This document shows, one piece after another, positions 1 through 9,837 of a stretch of 64,000 nt of DNA. The position numbers and the translations under genes are program-made. Each line of letters opens with the position of its first letter. Positions within the stretch are counted from its first letter, which is position 1. The notes beneath the pieces are model-generated. The model was given only the letters and a program-made list of their open reading frames with translations. It did not search any database and had not been told where the DNA came from. Origin of the DNA: Monocercomonoides exilis. Taxonomy: Eukaryota; Preaxostyla; Oxymonadida; Polymastigidae. The stretch is from NCBI GenBank assembly GCA_001643675.2, contig LSRY02000015.1:563001-627000 (forward strand). The letters run 5' to 3'.

Positions 1-1
1 C

Positions 2-3000
2 ACGCTTTTCGAGCCACTTCCGCTGGAGCTCACAAAATACTATCTGCGCGACCTCTTCCCTGCACTCCACTATATGCACTCCTTGAACATCATCCACCGC
101 GATATCAAGCCAAACAACATCCTCCTCAAAAGCGAAGGGCGCATCAAGCTCGTCGACTTCGGCTCGGCTTCTGTGCTCTCCCACCCGCACCAGATGCTCC
201 GCGACACCTCTGGCACCTTCGCCTTCTTCGCACCCGAAATGTGCAGCGGCAAGATGTTCTACGGACAGCCTGTGGATGTCTGGGCAGCAGGAGTCACCGC
301 CTACATCTTCTGCTTCGGCGTGTTTCCATTCGGCAGCGAGGAAAGCCAAACATCAGATGAATCGCTGTTCCGCGAGATTCAACATGCTCCTTTGACTTTT
401 CCTGCAACGATGCCAGAGTTGGAGGCACCTTCTGTTTCATCATCATCATCATCTTCTTCTTCCTCATCTTCCTCATCTCCATCAACCTCATCTTCTCCAT
501 CTGCCTCCTCTTCCTCTTCCTCCTCTTCAGGCGTCTCACTTCTCCTTCGCCATTTCCTCTCTGGCTTGCTTGAAAAGGACCCCGCCAAGCGTATGACAAT
601 CGCCGAGGCGTGTGTGCACCCGTGGCTTCTCGAAGGCTTCTCTCGTCCCATCCCTCTCTCCTTCTTGGAAGAAAGCAAGTTCCGCGGAGCTGACCTGCAT
701 CTGGCTGAGCGCATGATGCGGTGGAGAGAGAGAGAAGAGGCGCGCTGGCAGCGGATGATGGCAGTGGAGCCACTGAAACCAGGGAGAGGGTTCCAGTCAG
801 CAACAGACGCGTATCAGGCGCAGGTTCAGCTGCAGCAGCAGGCGCTGCAGAACTCATTTGTGAGCGCTGAGCACATTCAACTTCTGCAGCAGCAGGCACA
901 GTTTGTGGTCACACAGTCACCTTTCCCAACAGAGTTGTCTGAGAACGAGCAGATCGCACTGTTTGAGGAGTGGCGTGTGGAGTACAGGAAGGAGCTGGCT
1001 GAGGAGAAGAAGGAGGCGCTGCAGGTGCTGAAGTCGTCTGCACTTATGCCATCGCAGGCGCATTTATCGAGAATGCCGAAGAAACAGAAAGGGAGGCATG
1101 TGCCGGGGGAAGAAAGATATCCACAATTGCACTCAGCCTGCCACACATCAGAGACGGAGTCTGCAACAACACCCACAACCACCACCTCAGCTGCTGTGCA
1201 GGCACATCATGTGTACTCGTCCCATTCACAGACACGCTCTCAATCACACTCACAGTCCCAGTCTCATTCCAATTCCCACTCACATTCATATTCACTGGTA
1301 CAAGCACAGAGTCAGTCTCAATCTCAGTCACAGACACAGGCGAGCTCTCAATCAGGGCACCAGCTGATGTTCCTGCACCGCCGGCTGAATGCAGCCCACC
1401 CACCGCGCAGCACAAGCAGAGGAGCAAGTGTGTTTGCCTCTCGCCACTCGGCATTCCACTCCTATTCGCGCCACACAGGGGAGAATCATCCATCGCAGAG
1501 GAGAACACACTCACCGCGGCTGGTGCAGCCGAGCATTGCAGGGCAGTTCCAGCGCATCATCCGCCCGCTCACACGAAGAACTCCTATTCTGCAGGGCATC
1601 CGCAGGCACCTCAGAGCAAACGACGAAGACACGACGATCATCACACTCTCCACAGACGAAGGGGAAGGAGTGGACAGAAACGAGTATGAATATGAGGACG
1701 GAGAGGCAGCGCAACATGGAGGAGAGCAGAGGCATCTGAAGCACCACCGCCGGGTGGGCCATTCATTGGCTGCTCATTCTGCTCACACAGCACATACAGC
1801 ACATACAGCACATTCATCTCAATCTGTTAATACAGTTCATTCAAAACATTCAGTTCATTCAGTTCATACTGTCCACTCATCCAATTCAGCTGCATCCACA
1901 CAGTCTATTCAATCATCCCAATCAATACAATCGTCCCTATCCACAGGTTATCAGGCAAATGCCCCTGTGCAGACCACACAGATCCCCTTTGTGATGTCCA
2001 TTCCCTCTGCCCCTTCTGTGATGGAACTTGCCCACGTCCCTCAGATCTCTCCAGACAGCTCGCCAAATGTGGCTATGCAGATACGCGATGCTATCACCTC
2101 GTCGCAGCTCTTCTCCTCTTTCAACTCGCAGCCTTTCTCTACTTCCTCCTCGTTCTATTCCTGTTCATCATCATCTTCCTCCTCTTCCTCTTCTTCTTCT
2201 TCCGCTCCTTCTTCCTCCGCTTGCTCCCTCCTCAATTCAACTGTGACATCCACTGCTTCGTTTCCTTGTTCCTCAAACATCACCCTCTCTTCTGCCTCAA
2301 GCGACCAGCCCACACCCGAACACATCAATCAGATGAGCACAGCAAACACACAGGAATATCAGGAGACGCAAATCGTGCCATATGCACGGAAACAGTACTC
2401 AACTGGCTCGTTCTATCAGTCAGCAATGTCTTCTGGTTCTATTTCTTCTTCTTCTTCTTCTTCTTCTGCTTCATCATCATCGTCTTCTTCTTCGTCTATC
2501 ACAACAGAGATTCAGATGCTGCCAACTGCTCAATGTTTGCCTGATCCTTCCACACTTACACTTTCAGATGTTGATATTCCATTGTTTTATCCTTCTGCAT
2601 CTTCCTCTTCTTCCTCTTCTTCCTCTTCTTCCTCTTCTTCCTCTTCTTCCTCTTCTTCCTCTTCTTCCTCTTCTTCCTCTTCTTCCTCTTCTTCCTCTTC
2701 TTCCTCTTCTTCCTCTTCTTCCTCTTCTTCCTCTTCTTCCTCTTCTTCCTCTTCTTCCTCTTCTTCCTCTTCTTCCTCTTCTTCCTCTTCTTCCTCTTCT
2801 TCCTCTTCTTCCTCTTCTTCCTCTTCTTCCTCTTCTTCCTCTTCTTCCTCTTCTTCCTCTTCTTCCTCTTCTTCCTCTTCTTCCTCTTCTTCCTCTTCCT
2901 CCTCCTCTTCTTCATCATCATCCTTATCTCCATCCAATGAACGTGAGCTGACCTTGTCACCTATTCCTGATTCCACTGAAAGCTACATCATCCATTCCTC

Positions 3001-6000
3001 TTCATCTCATCTGTCTCCTTATTACAATCACAGCCATAGTCACAATCAGCACCAACAGCAGCACCAACATCAACATCTCAACTATAACCATCACCATCAT
3101 CATCATAACCACTTCTCTTCAAGAGAGAGAGAAAGGGAAAGAGAAATAATAGCAGATGATTTCATTTATCGCACTGAATGCGAAGAAGGAGAGACAGACA
3201 GTGACACGCTCAGCCACTCACACAACAGCTGCTCCCTCCACAGCCATTCTGCAGTGAACACAAACACTCATTCAAATGCCAATGCAAATGTAAATGTGAA
3301 TTCCAATTCAATAGGAAATGCTAATGTTTCTTCTCTTTCTCCCAAAATAACTCAATGCTCTTCATCAAACTCCGTCTCCTCTTCCCATTCACAATCCTCT
3401 TCTCATTCTCACAAACACAATATTCTCTCCTCACAAATGTTTGATTCGTCTCCATACACCCTCACCATCAGCACCTCTCCTCCTCTTTCCCCGACCGGCC
3501 AGCCAACAATACACTCCCCCATTCTTCACATCCAACCTATCCCTTCGATTCCTCCTCCTTCTTCTATTCCTCCACTTCCTTCTATCCCATCTATTCCACC
3601 GCTTCCTCCTGCTTCTTCCATTCCTCCTGCTCCTCCTGTTCCGCACATGTCAACCGACCTCTCCAGCGATGAAGGGAACGAATATGTCAAAATGCAACAA
3701 GAAGAAAGCAGCAGCGGAAGACTTTATGAGTTTGATACACAATCAGCTTATCAGAACTCATCGAGTGATTCATTGGCTGTTTTTGAAGGGAGTGAGAACA
3801 GAAATGAGACAGTTTCTAGACTGAAGAGAAGAAGAGACAGAAATAAGGAGAAAGAGAGGAGAAGGAGAAAAGTAGTGAAGAAGAACAAAGTCGAAAAGCA
3901 TGTGCCAAAGTTCATTACTCCCTTTGAGGAGAACAAAGAACTAATTAATCAACAGCATGTGATTGAGCCGTTTCAACCGCTGCCTTCGTTGGATGACCCA
4001 CTTTTCACTCCTCTCATCAACAGAGTCACATCTGCAACGGAGCTGCTGTATGAACAGGAGATGGCAGAGAAGGAGAGAGAGAAAGAGAGAGAAAGGGAGA
4101 AGGAGAAGCAAAAAGAGGCAGAAGATGGAAGAAACAGAATAGAAGATGTTATTGTTGATAGCAAAGATGAGAAGAAGGAGAATGAGGAGAACGGGGTTTC
4201 TTCAAATACAATTGAAGATTCCACTTGTTGGGATGCGTTGCATGCACAACAACCAACCTCTCCTAATTCATCATCATCATCATCATCTTCTTCTACTTCT
4301 CTTCCTCCTCCTCTGTCTCCTTCTTCCTCTTCCTCTGAAACTGCAAATAACAATCTTCAAATCAATACAATTTCTTCATCTGAAGGGAAAACTCAAGAAG
4401 AGTCATTGACAGAAGGCCAAACAGAACAGCAGTCCAAAGACAAAGAAACAGAAACAGAAAAATCAGACAAAAGCGAACAAACCACAGAAAAACAAGAAAA
4501 CTCTGAAAAACCAAAGGAATCAAAAGAAGGATCAAAAGAACAAACAGAGGAGGATGAGGAAGAAGAAGAGATAGACAAGCCACTTGCAGTGTATTATCAA
4601 TCATTCCCGCCTTCAGATTCGATTGTGATGGAAGCGAAAGGAGAAGTGGAGATGATGCAAAAACAGGCAGATATCCTCATCTTCCGCTCGGCCATGCACC
4701 ACATTGCACAGAACGACAATTCCATTCAAAGAAGAGATTATCACTCAAAAAGCAGAAACAGAAACAGAAATGAGAGAGGAAATAAGAAGAGAATTAGAAG
4801 AGGAAGAAGAAGGAGAAATACGAATGAGGAAGAGGAAGAGGAAGAAGAGGAAGAGGAAGAGATATTGGAAGAAGAAGAAGAAGAAGAGGAAGACGATGAA
4901 GAAGAAGAGGCAATAAGTGAATCAGATATCTCAAGTGGCAGATGTGTTGACAGCCGCAATTATCAATCAGAGAGAAAGAAAGGCTCATACCACACAACCT
5001 CAGCCACCTCTTCAATGCAAGAAATATTTCACGAGAATGAAGAGATAGGCACTTGTTCAATGGAAGAGAATGAAATCAACCAGAAACAGAAAGATAAACA
5101 AAGTGCACACAGCTTCATCAGCTCAGGGGAAGTGTTTGAAGGAGAGCAAATGCAGCAGATGATTGGAGTACCAACTGAAGAAGTGTCACGTGAAGCATCT
5201 TCTTTCGAAGCATATGAGCCATTCGAAGAAAGAGAAATGTTTCTGGAGCCGAAAGAACGCAATATGCAACCAGAACACTCGGCAGATGATTATATTACAC
5301 CTTCTTCTTCATACAGCTCCCTTCCATTGCTGACAGACACTGCTGAGTCAATCTCCCCTCCTTTCGCTGGATATGAACAATCTCCTCCTCATTCCCCATT
5401 GATGAATGGGACACAGGCTGTTGAATGTGTTCCTTGTTCTCTTTCAAGTCGGTCATCGTCTGTCTCTTCGAGAGGGAGCATGCAGTCACACAGAAGAAGA
5501 GATTACTCACACAGCAGAAGAAGAGCACATGGCAGTCAGCAAAGGCATAAGCGCATGCACAACAATCGTAATCATCGCATACACAATCACAATCACAATC
5601 TCAATGGCCATCATCATCATGAAGCTGACACAGACTCATCTGAAAGCAGCCAAAGAAGTGAGCACAACTCCAACATCAGCAGCAGCACTCGTTCTAGTTC
5701 TGAGGAATCCTCTGATTTCCTTCTTACTCCCACTCCCACGCAATCCCCAACCCCAACACAAACACCAATCTCTTCTCCATCTCCATCTCCTTCTCCTGGC
5801 CCATCCCCTGCCTCTCCTTCATCTCGCACGCCTTCTCCTCTTCCACACTCACCCAACGGATTGCCAATGGAACCACCGCGCCCTTCAAACACAGCCGAGT
5901 TCGACAGAAGCGGCATCACCACTGTTCATAATGAGCATTTGCTGGACGAAGGGATTGTGGACTGTGTGAGTGAGTTCGATGAAACATTACAGTCACAACG

Positions 6001-7924
6001 AGAAGGTTCATCTTCTGTTGAGACTGATGGAATGATTAGACAACTGCCCTTCCAGCAGACAGATGCAGCTGTGAGGGATGCAGAGGCGAGAGAGAGAGCA
6101 CAGGCGCTGATGATGGCACTGATCAGAAGCCGAAACTTGTATACGAATCACGCACAATTGCAACAACATGGCGGAGAGGCAGGGGAGGCAGCAATGATGG
6201 GGAATATGAACCAGAATCACATCGATCTGGCGAACAACACAGAAGAGAGATTGCAGGCAGCACCTTTACCGCTTGTGCAGCAGACAGATCCAGATGAGGT
6301 TGTACCACAGCTGCCTATCCCTCATCTTCCACATAATTCTCATATATCCCAAGGGAATGAAGAAAGCATCGCATCAGACGGGAATCTGAATCCACTGCCT
6401 GTGCTACCATTCCACTTCAACGGAGAAGGCCAGCCATTCCAGCAGTACCCCTTTGACGAAAGAGATCTGCGCACCGTTAGCCGCTTCTCCGGCCTTACAT
6501 CCACACAATGCAGAAACCTCTTCTCTTATCGCACAGTTGTCCCGTCTTCACTCGGCACATCATCTGCCCTTATCACAGAGAACGAGGCATCCACTCCACA
6601 TCCACACGCTCCGCTGCTATCAGCCACTCATTCCACTCCACACAACACCCACATGCTCAGCCAACAGGCAGCACACATCGGCAAAAGCGAGTCGAGGGAG
6701 AACGTCACACTGGCACATACTGTTTCCTCTCAATACTTCCCTCTCCTTCTCATGCAGAACATGTCACCCAGTGCAGGTTTGTTCACTAATCACAACCCAA
6801 CCGCCTCTTCCCCATCACAAGCACACAACTTCTCAGTTGCAGGCTCTCCTTCCTGTCTTCCATACACCCTCAGAGAACTCGAAACAGCCAGACTGACACC
6901 TCATTCGCTTCAACATTCACAGCAAGTGTCTTATTCACAGTCACACTCACAATCACACCCTCACTCACACTCTCATCCACACGATGCGCTCGTTGGTGAG
7001 TCATTCACAGAAACAGACAGCGAAGAGATGAAGATGGCAGAGGAGAAGCTCTCCTCTCACCATTCGCTCTCGTCTGTCGGCTCTTCTTCAGCCTCTTCTT
7101 CATTCAACGTCCCTCCTTCGCACTCACCTGCTGCCTCACCTTCCACTTTTTCTTTGCTCTCTCAGCCGTATTCTACTGCTGCCATGGCATCATCTCCAAA
7201 CCCCACGTCTGTTTCTATTGTGACTTCTTCTTCCTCTTCTTCTTCTCCCTCGTCCTCTGCCAAATCTTCCAACATTCTCTTCATTCCACAAGGGCTTTGT
7301 CCTGCTGCTCCTTCTTATTCTGCTCACTTCCGCTCTTCTTTCTCCAGTCAAAGAAGTCCTCATTCCTCTCCCTTTGCGTTCGCTTCCTCGTCTTCTTCAT
7401 ACATTTCATCTCCATTTTCATCATCCACTTCATCCTCTTTCACAACATCAACAACAACTAACTTGCCTTCCAATGCTAATTCCAATTCAATTCCTTCCTC
7501 ATCTTCCTCCTTTTCTTCTTCCTCTCCTGCTCCTCCTCTTCTGCCTTCCTCACATCACATGCTTTCTTCTTCTCCTCCCCTTTCATTCATCACTTACTCC
7601 AATTCACCCAACGGAGCTGCATCTGTTTCGCCTGCTCCTTCTGTCTCTCCATCCCCTTCTTCTTTTTCCTCTCACGCTGTCTTCATCACCCCTCGCTCGC
7701 CATCTCGTTTAGCGTCTTCTCCTTCTCCTTCTCCTTCTTCCTCTCCTTTTCCCCACTCTGCCTCTGTCGTCGCCATCACTCCACGACCTGTTCCTTATCC
7801 ACCCCGCAAACAGCCTGCGATGATACAGCACACACAGTCAGTGAAACGATCTGGTGCTTTAGCTTCCCCATCTCCACCACCAACGACTATCGTCCAGACT
7901 TCGGCTGTATCTGCTCGTTCGTGA
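2..7924 (+). CDS. Giant CaMKK-like Ser/Thr protein kinase with low-complexity tail (5' partial)
   Basis: The reading frame is open from base 2, so the gene begins upstream of the window; 2,640 codons are visible before TGA. The first ~210 residues are the C-lobe of an active-looking protein kinase: HRDIKPNN catalytic loop, DFG (VDFGSAS), a GTFAFFAPEM activation-segment end, DVWAAGVTAYIF subdomain IX, and a final HPWL. The spacing and the LFREI...LTFP segment resemble CaMKK/LKB1-type kinases (family knowledge; the subfamily is an inference). A Ser-rich insert (436-530) sits inside the C-lobe between subdomains X and XI. The remaining ~2,400 residues are Ser, His, Gln, Glu and Pro rich, with Ser-Gln/Ser-His dipeptide runs (1230-1350, 1770-1920), a long poly-Ser run (2593-2927), acidic blocks near 4830-4910 and no other recognisable domain. 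Nearest 3' neighbour is a spacer. The kinase call is firm; the tail function is unknown. Confidence 0.9.
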   Translation, partial: TLFEPLPLELTKYYLRDLFPALHYMHSLNIIHRDIKPNNILLKSEGRIKLVDFGSASVLSHPHQMLRDTSGTFAFFAPEMCSGKMFYGQPVDVWAAGVTAYIFCFGVFPFGSEESQTSDESLFREIQHAPLTFPATMPELEAPSVSSSSSSSSSSSSSSPSTSSSPSASSSSSSSSGVSLLLRHFLSGLLEKDPAKRMTIAEACVHPWLLEGFSRPIPLSFLEESKFRGADLHLAERMMRWREREEARWQRMMAVEPLKPGRGFQSATDAYQAQVQLQQQALQNSFVSAEHIQLLQQQAQFVVTQSPFPTELSENEQIALFEEWRVEYRKELAEEKKEALQVLKSSALMPSQAHLSRMPKKQKGRHVPGEERYPQLHSACHTSETESATTPTTTTSAAVQAHHVYSSHSQTRSQSHSQSQSHSNSHSHSYSLVQAQSQSQSQSQTQASSQSGHQLMFLHRRLNAAHPPRSTSRGASVFASRHSAFHSYSRHTGENHPSQRRTHSPRLVQPSIAGQFQRIIRPLTRRTPILQGIRRHLRANDEDTTIITLSTDEGEGVDRNEYEYEDGEAAQHGGEQRHLKHHRRVGHSLAAHSAHTAHTAHTAHSSQSVNTVHSKHSVHSVHTVHSSNSAASTQSIQSSQSIQSSLSTGYQANAPVQTTQIPFVMSIPSAPSVMELAHVPQISPDSSPNVAMQIRDAITSSQLFSSFNSQPFSTSSSFYSCSSSSSSSSSSSSSAPSSSACSLLNSTVTSTASFPCSSNITLSSASSDQPTPEHINQMSTANTQEYQETQIVPYARKQYSTGSFYQSAMSSGSISSSSSSSSASSSSSSSSSITTEIQMLPTAQCLPDPSTLTLSDVDIPLFYPSASSSSSSSSSSSSSSSSSSSSSSSSSSSSSSSSSSSSSSSSSSSSSSSSSSSSSSSSSSSSSSSSSSSSSSSSSSSSSSSSSSSSSSSSSSSSSSSSSSSSSSSSSSSSLSPSNERELTLSPIPDSTESYIIHSSSSHLSPYYNHSHSHNQHQQQHQHQHLNYNHHHHHHNHFSSREREREREIIADDFIYRTECEEGETDSDTLSHSHNSCSLHSHSAVNTNTHSNANANVNVNSNSIGNANVSSLSPKITQCSSSNSVSSSHSQSSSHSHKHNILSSQMFDSSPYTLTISTSPPLSPTGQPTIHSPILHIQPIPSIPPPSSIPPLPSIPSIPPLPPASSIPPAPPVPHMSTDLSSDEGNEYVKMQQEESSSGRLYEFDTQSAYQNSSSDSLAVFEGSENRNETVSRLKRRRDRNKEKERRRRKVVKKNKVEKHVPKFITPFEENKELINQQHVIEPFQPLPSLDDPLFTPLINRVTSATELLYEQEMAEKEREKEREREKEKQKEAEDGRNRIEDVIVDSKDEKKENEENGVSSNTIEDSTCWDALHAQQPTSPNSSSSSSSSSTSLPPPLSPSSSSSETANNNLQINTISSSEGKTQEESLTEGQTEQQSKDKETETEKSDKSEQTTEKQENSEKPKESKEGSKEQTEEDEEEEEIDKPLAVYYQSFPPSDSIVMEAKGEVEMMQKQADILIFRSAMHHIAQNDNSIQRRDYHSKSRNRNRNERGNKKRIRRGRRRRNTNEEEEEEEEEEEEILEEEEEEEEDDEEEEAISESDISSGRCVDSRNYQSERKKGSYHTTSATSSMQEIFHENEEIGTCSMEENEINQKQKDKQSAHSFISSGEVFEGEQMQQMIGVPTEEVSREASSFEAYEPFEEREMFLEPKERNMQPEHSADDYITPSSSYSSLPLLTDTAESISPPFAGYEQSPPHSPLMNGTQAVECVPCSLSSRSSSVSSRGSMQSHRRRDYSHSRRRAHGSQQRHKRMHNNRNHRIHNHNHNLNGHHHHEADTDSSESSQRSEHNSNISSSTRSSSEESSDFLLTPTPTQSPTPTQTPISSPSPSPSPGPSPASPSSRTPSPLPHSPNGLPMEPPRPSNTAEFDRSGITTVHNEHLLDEGIVDCVSEFDETLQSQREGSSSVETDGMIRQLPFQQTDAAVRDAEARERAQALMMALIRSRNLYTNHAQLQQHGGEAGEAAMMGNMNQNHIDLANNTEERLQAAPLPLVQQTDPDEVVPQLPIPHLPHNSHISQGNEESIASDGNLNPLPVLPFHFNGEGQPFQQYPFDERDLRTVSRFSGLTSTQCRNLFSYRTVVPSSLGTSSALITENEASTPHPHAPLLSATHSTPHNTHMLSQQAAHIGKSESRENVTLAHTVSSQYFPLLLMQNMSPSAGLFTNHNPTASSPSQAHNFSVAGSPSCLPYTLRELETARLTPHSLQHSQQVSYSQSHSQSHPHSHSHPHDALVGESFTETDSEEMKMAEEKLSSHHSLSSVGSSSASSSFNVPPSHSPAASPSTFSLLSQPYSTAAMASSPNPTSVSIVTSSSSSSSPSSSAKSSNILFIPQGLCPAAPSYSAHFRSSFSSQRSPHSSPFAFASSSSSYISSPFSSSTSSSFTTSTTTNLPSNANSNSIPSSSSSFSSSSPAPPLLPSSHHMLSSSPPLSFITYSNSPNGAASVSPAPSVSPSPSSFSSHAVFITPRSPSRLASSPSPSPSSSPFPHSASVVAITPRPVPYPPRKQPAMIQHTQSVKRSGALASPSPPPTTIVQTSAVSARS
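2596..2910 (+). repeat. 9-bp minisatellite (TCTTCCTCT)n coding poly-Ser
   Basis: About 34 near-identical tandem copies of the 9-mer TCTTCCTCT lie in frame in the kinase gene and encode an uninterrupted serine run. The unit is three serine codons used in a fixed order (TCT, TCC, TCT), so the tract arose by unit duplication rather than by independent serine codons. The coding strand is pure pyrimidine for over 300 bases. Confidence 0.95.
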
Positions 7925-8746
7925 AACTGATTGTTGTTATTATTTTTTCGCATGAAGAAAGAAAGAAAAGAAAGAAGACGAAGAAAATTCATTATTTTGA
8001 GGTTTTATCAGAGAAGTTAGTTTTCATTGATGTGCCTATGTTTTGTGAACTGATGTGTCAAAATTATTTTTTCATCTATTAATTCTTATTTATGCGCTTA
8101 TTCCGTGTCCATTGAAAATTTTTTTGCTTTTTAAGTTTTGTTCACAAATAACTTGTGTTTTTGTGCTTTTGCTGATGAAGGTCTCATCATTTGTTGAGAT
8201 TTTTTCCTTTTCTTCAAAGAGTCTTCACTTCAAAAGCATCATTTTTTTATCTTTGGCATGTACTTGTATGCTGTTTTCTTGTCTGTTATAGTATTCATCG
8301 TTGCATTGAGAATAAATTAAGTTGAGAGAGAGAAAAAAATAAAAATAAAAACAATACATTTCTGAAACAATCTATGTTTGTTGTAAGGTTTAACAAAAAG
8401 TGTAAAAGGATATATTTTTGATACTACTTGTAATTCTCAAAGTGTTCCTCATTTTCAATACAAATTCTAAATCTAGTTCAAATAATAAATGAAAAAATTG
8501 AATTCACAAATTTGAAAGAAAAGTACTCATAAAATGAAAGTGCAAAATGTTAAAAAAACAAAGAAGGACAAAAAAGAGATATATTGAAAGAAGGGGCATT
8601 GAAAAACAAGTTCGCTTTTTTTATATTTTCTTTTTACACATCGAGAAGAAAGGAAATTGAAGGAGAGATTGATTCAGATGGGACATTTTGTAGGAAATAA
8701 TATGTAGACTGGAAGAGAAGGGGGATACGTTGAAAGAAGTGCTTTT
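7925..8746. other. AT-rich spacer, nothing recognised
   Basis: This stretch is AT-rich with many short A and T runs. The only ORF (8055-8291, +) is a hydrophobic T-rich translation without homology that I recognise. I see no RNA gene or mobile element. Confidence 0.6.
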
Positions 8747-9208
8747 ATGAGTGAATCGCATTTCTCTTCATTTTGTGCCTCATCTGCCACATTCCTTTCT
8801 TCACCTTCCATACCCCTTATATCCCTCTCTCATTTGATATTTTTCAATATCTCAACAGCAAATGATGCATGTTCATCTCCAACAACAACGTCAACCCAAA
8901 CCTCATGTTTGATAAGCAGTTGCTCATTCACTTCTGTTTGTGATGTGTATGATGGAGGGATTGTCCCTTCTCTGAACAATCCCTTGGCCTCACTGACTGC
9001 TTCAAATACATCCTTTGTTGGGTGTTGTCAAACAAGAAATGTTGTATGTGAAGGAACATCAGACAGAAAGTTGACTCCATGGAGACAGAACGAAACATCC
9101 AATGGAGCGAATACATTTGTTTGGTTTGAATGGAGTGAATCGAGGACAACAGGAAACAACGATTTATGTGCTTATGGTTATTATAACGTTGAGAATATCT
9201 GTAAGTGA
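8747..9208 (+). pseudogene. Relic fragment of an oxymonad-type beta-helix surface protein
   Basis: This 153-codon ORF encodes a Ser/Thr/Cys/Asn-rich segment with SCSFTSVCDVYDGG, an NPLASLTASNTSFVGC motif and an RQNETSNGANTFVWFEW motif. From recall, these are the conserved N-terminal turns of a large family of beta-helix surface proteins in oxymonads. The usual continuation into Gly-rich beta-helix turns, a membrane helix and a kinase-like tail is absent: TGA ends the ORF and the next 380 bases are AT-rich spacer. There is no convincing signal peptide at the ATG. I read it as a 5'- and 3'-truncated relic. An unspliced exon of a larger gene is possible but no partner exon is visible nearby. Confidence 0.6.
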
Positions 9209-9591
9209 AATAAGGGAAACAGAATGTTTTCTGTTCATCATTGTGAAATCAATGGTTGCAAATAAATAGCACTGAAGAAGGAATAATGCATGCAAATACA
9301 AAACATATTGAAATTGAAATCAGAGTATTTTATGTTGGTAAAGAACAAAATCACAATTGATGTTGATGAACAAAGATTAACTCATTATAATAAAGCCAAC
9401 AGTTGAATTTTATTGTGGTTTTGGTTCTATTTCAAATGCAAGTGCTAAAAGAAAACTTCTCTTCGATTGTATGCTCGTAATTTTGATCACTATATTCTTT
9501 TCTTCATCTTCAGTCTATCAGTTTCATTAACATAACGGAGCAAACTTTATTAAAAAAGGAGTTACGCTTTCATTGTCACAAAAGAAGTTGA
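9209..9591. other. AT-rich spacer, nothing recognised
   Basis: Low-complexity AT-rich sequence between the beta-helix relic and a small doubtful ORF. No further exon of the relic, RNA or repeat was recognised. Confidence 0.5.
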
Positions 9592-9837
9592 ATGGCGAAT
9601 GAAATACCGAAGCATCGACCTTTGAACGTAAACATAATTGATTTAATTTCGGAGGAAGTTGAAAGCGATTCAGAGGAATTGTATGAAGCGAATTATATTA
9701 ATTCATGCTCTATGGTTGCAATTTTTTGCTCCGAAAATCTGAGCTGCAATGAGCTCTACAGTGACAGTGCTTTACCGAAGAATTCAAATTTCAAACCATT
9801 TCATTTCAACTACAATTCTTGCTCTGTTTGTTCTTAA
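9592..9837 (+). CDS. Small hypothetical ORF (81 aa), doubtful
   Basis: An ATG-initiated ORF of 81 residues that begins MANEIPKH, contains an acidic stretch (EEVESDSEEL), and ends in a Cys/Ser-rich tail. I recognise no family. Its stop overlaps by 4 bases the stop of the convergent TBC-domain gene, which would be very tight for two 3' ends. It could be a chance ORF, or the last exon of something unspliced. Confidence 0.2.
   Translation: MANEIPKHRPLNVNIIDLISEEVESDSEELYEANYINSCSMVAIFCSENLSCNELYSDSALPKNSNFKPFHFNYNSCSVCS

Noticed and set aside
2556-2976. Long antisense Lys/Arg- and Glu-only ORFs opposite the Ser tract
   Set aside because: They are mechanical translations of the minisatellite complement in other frames; no start context or composition apart from the repeat.
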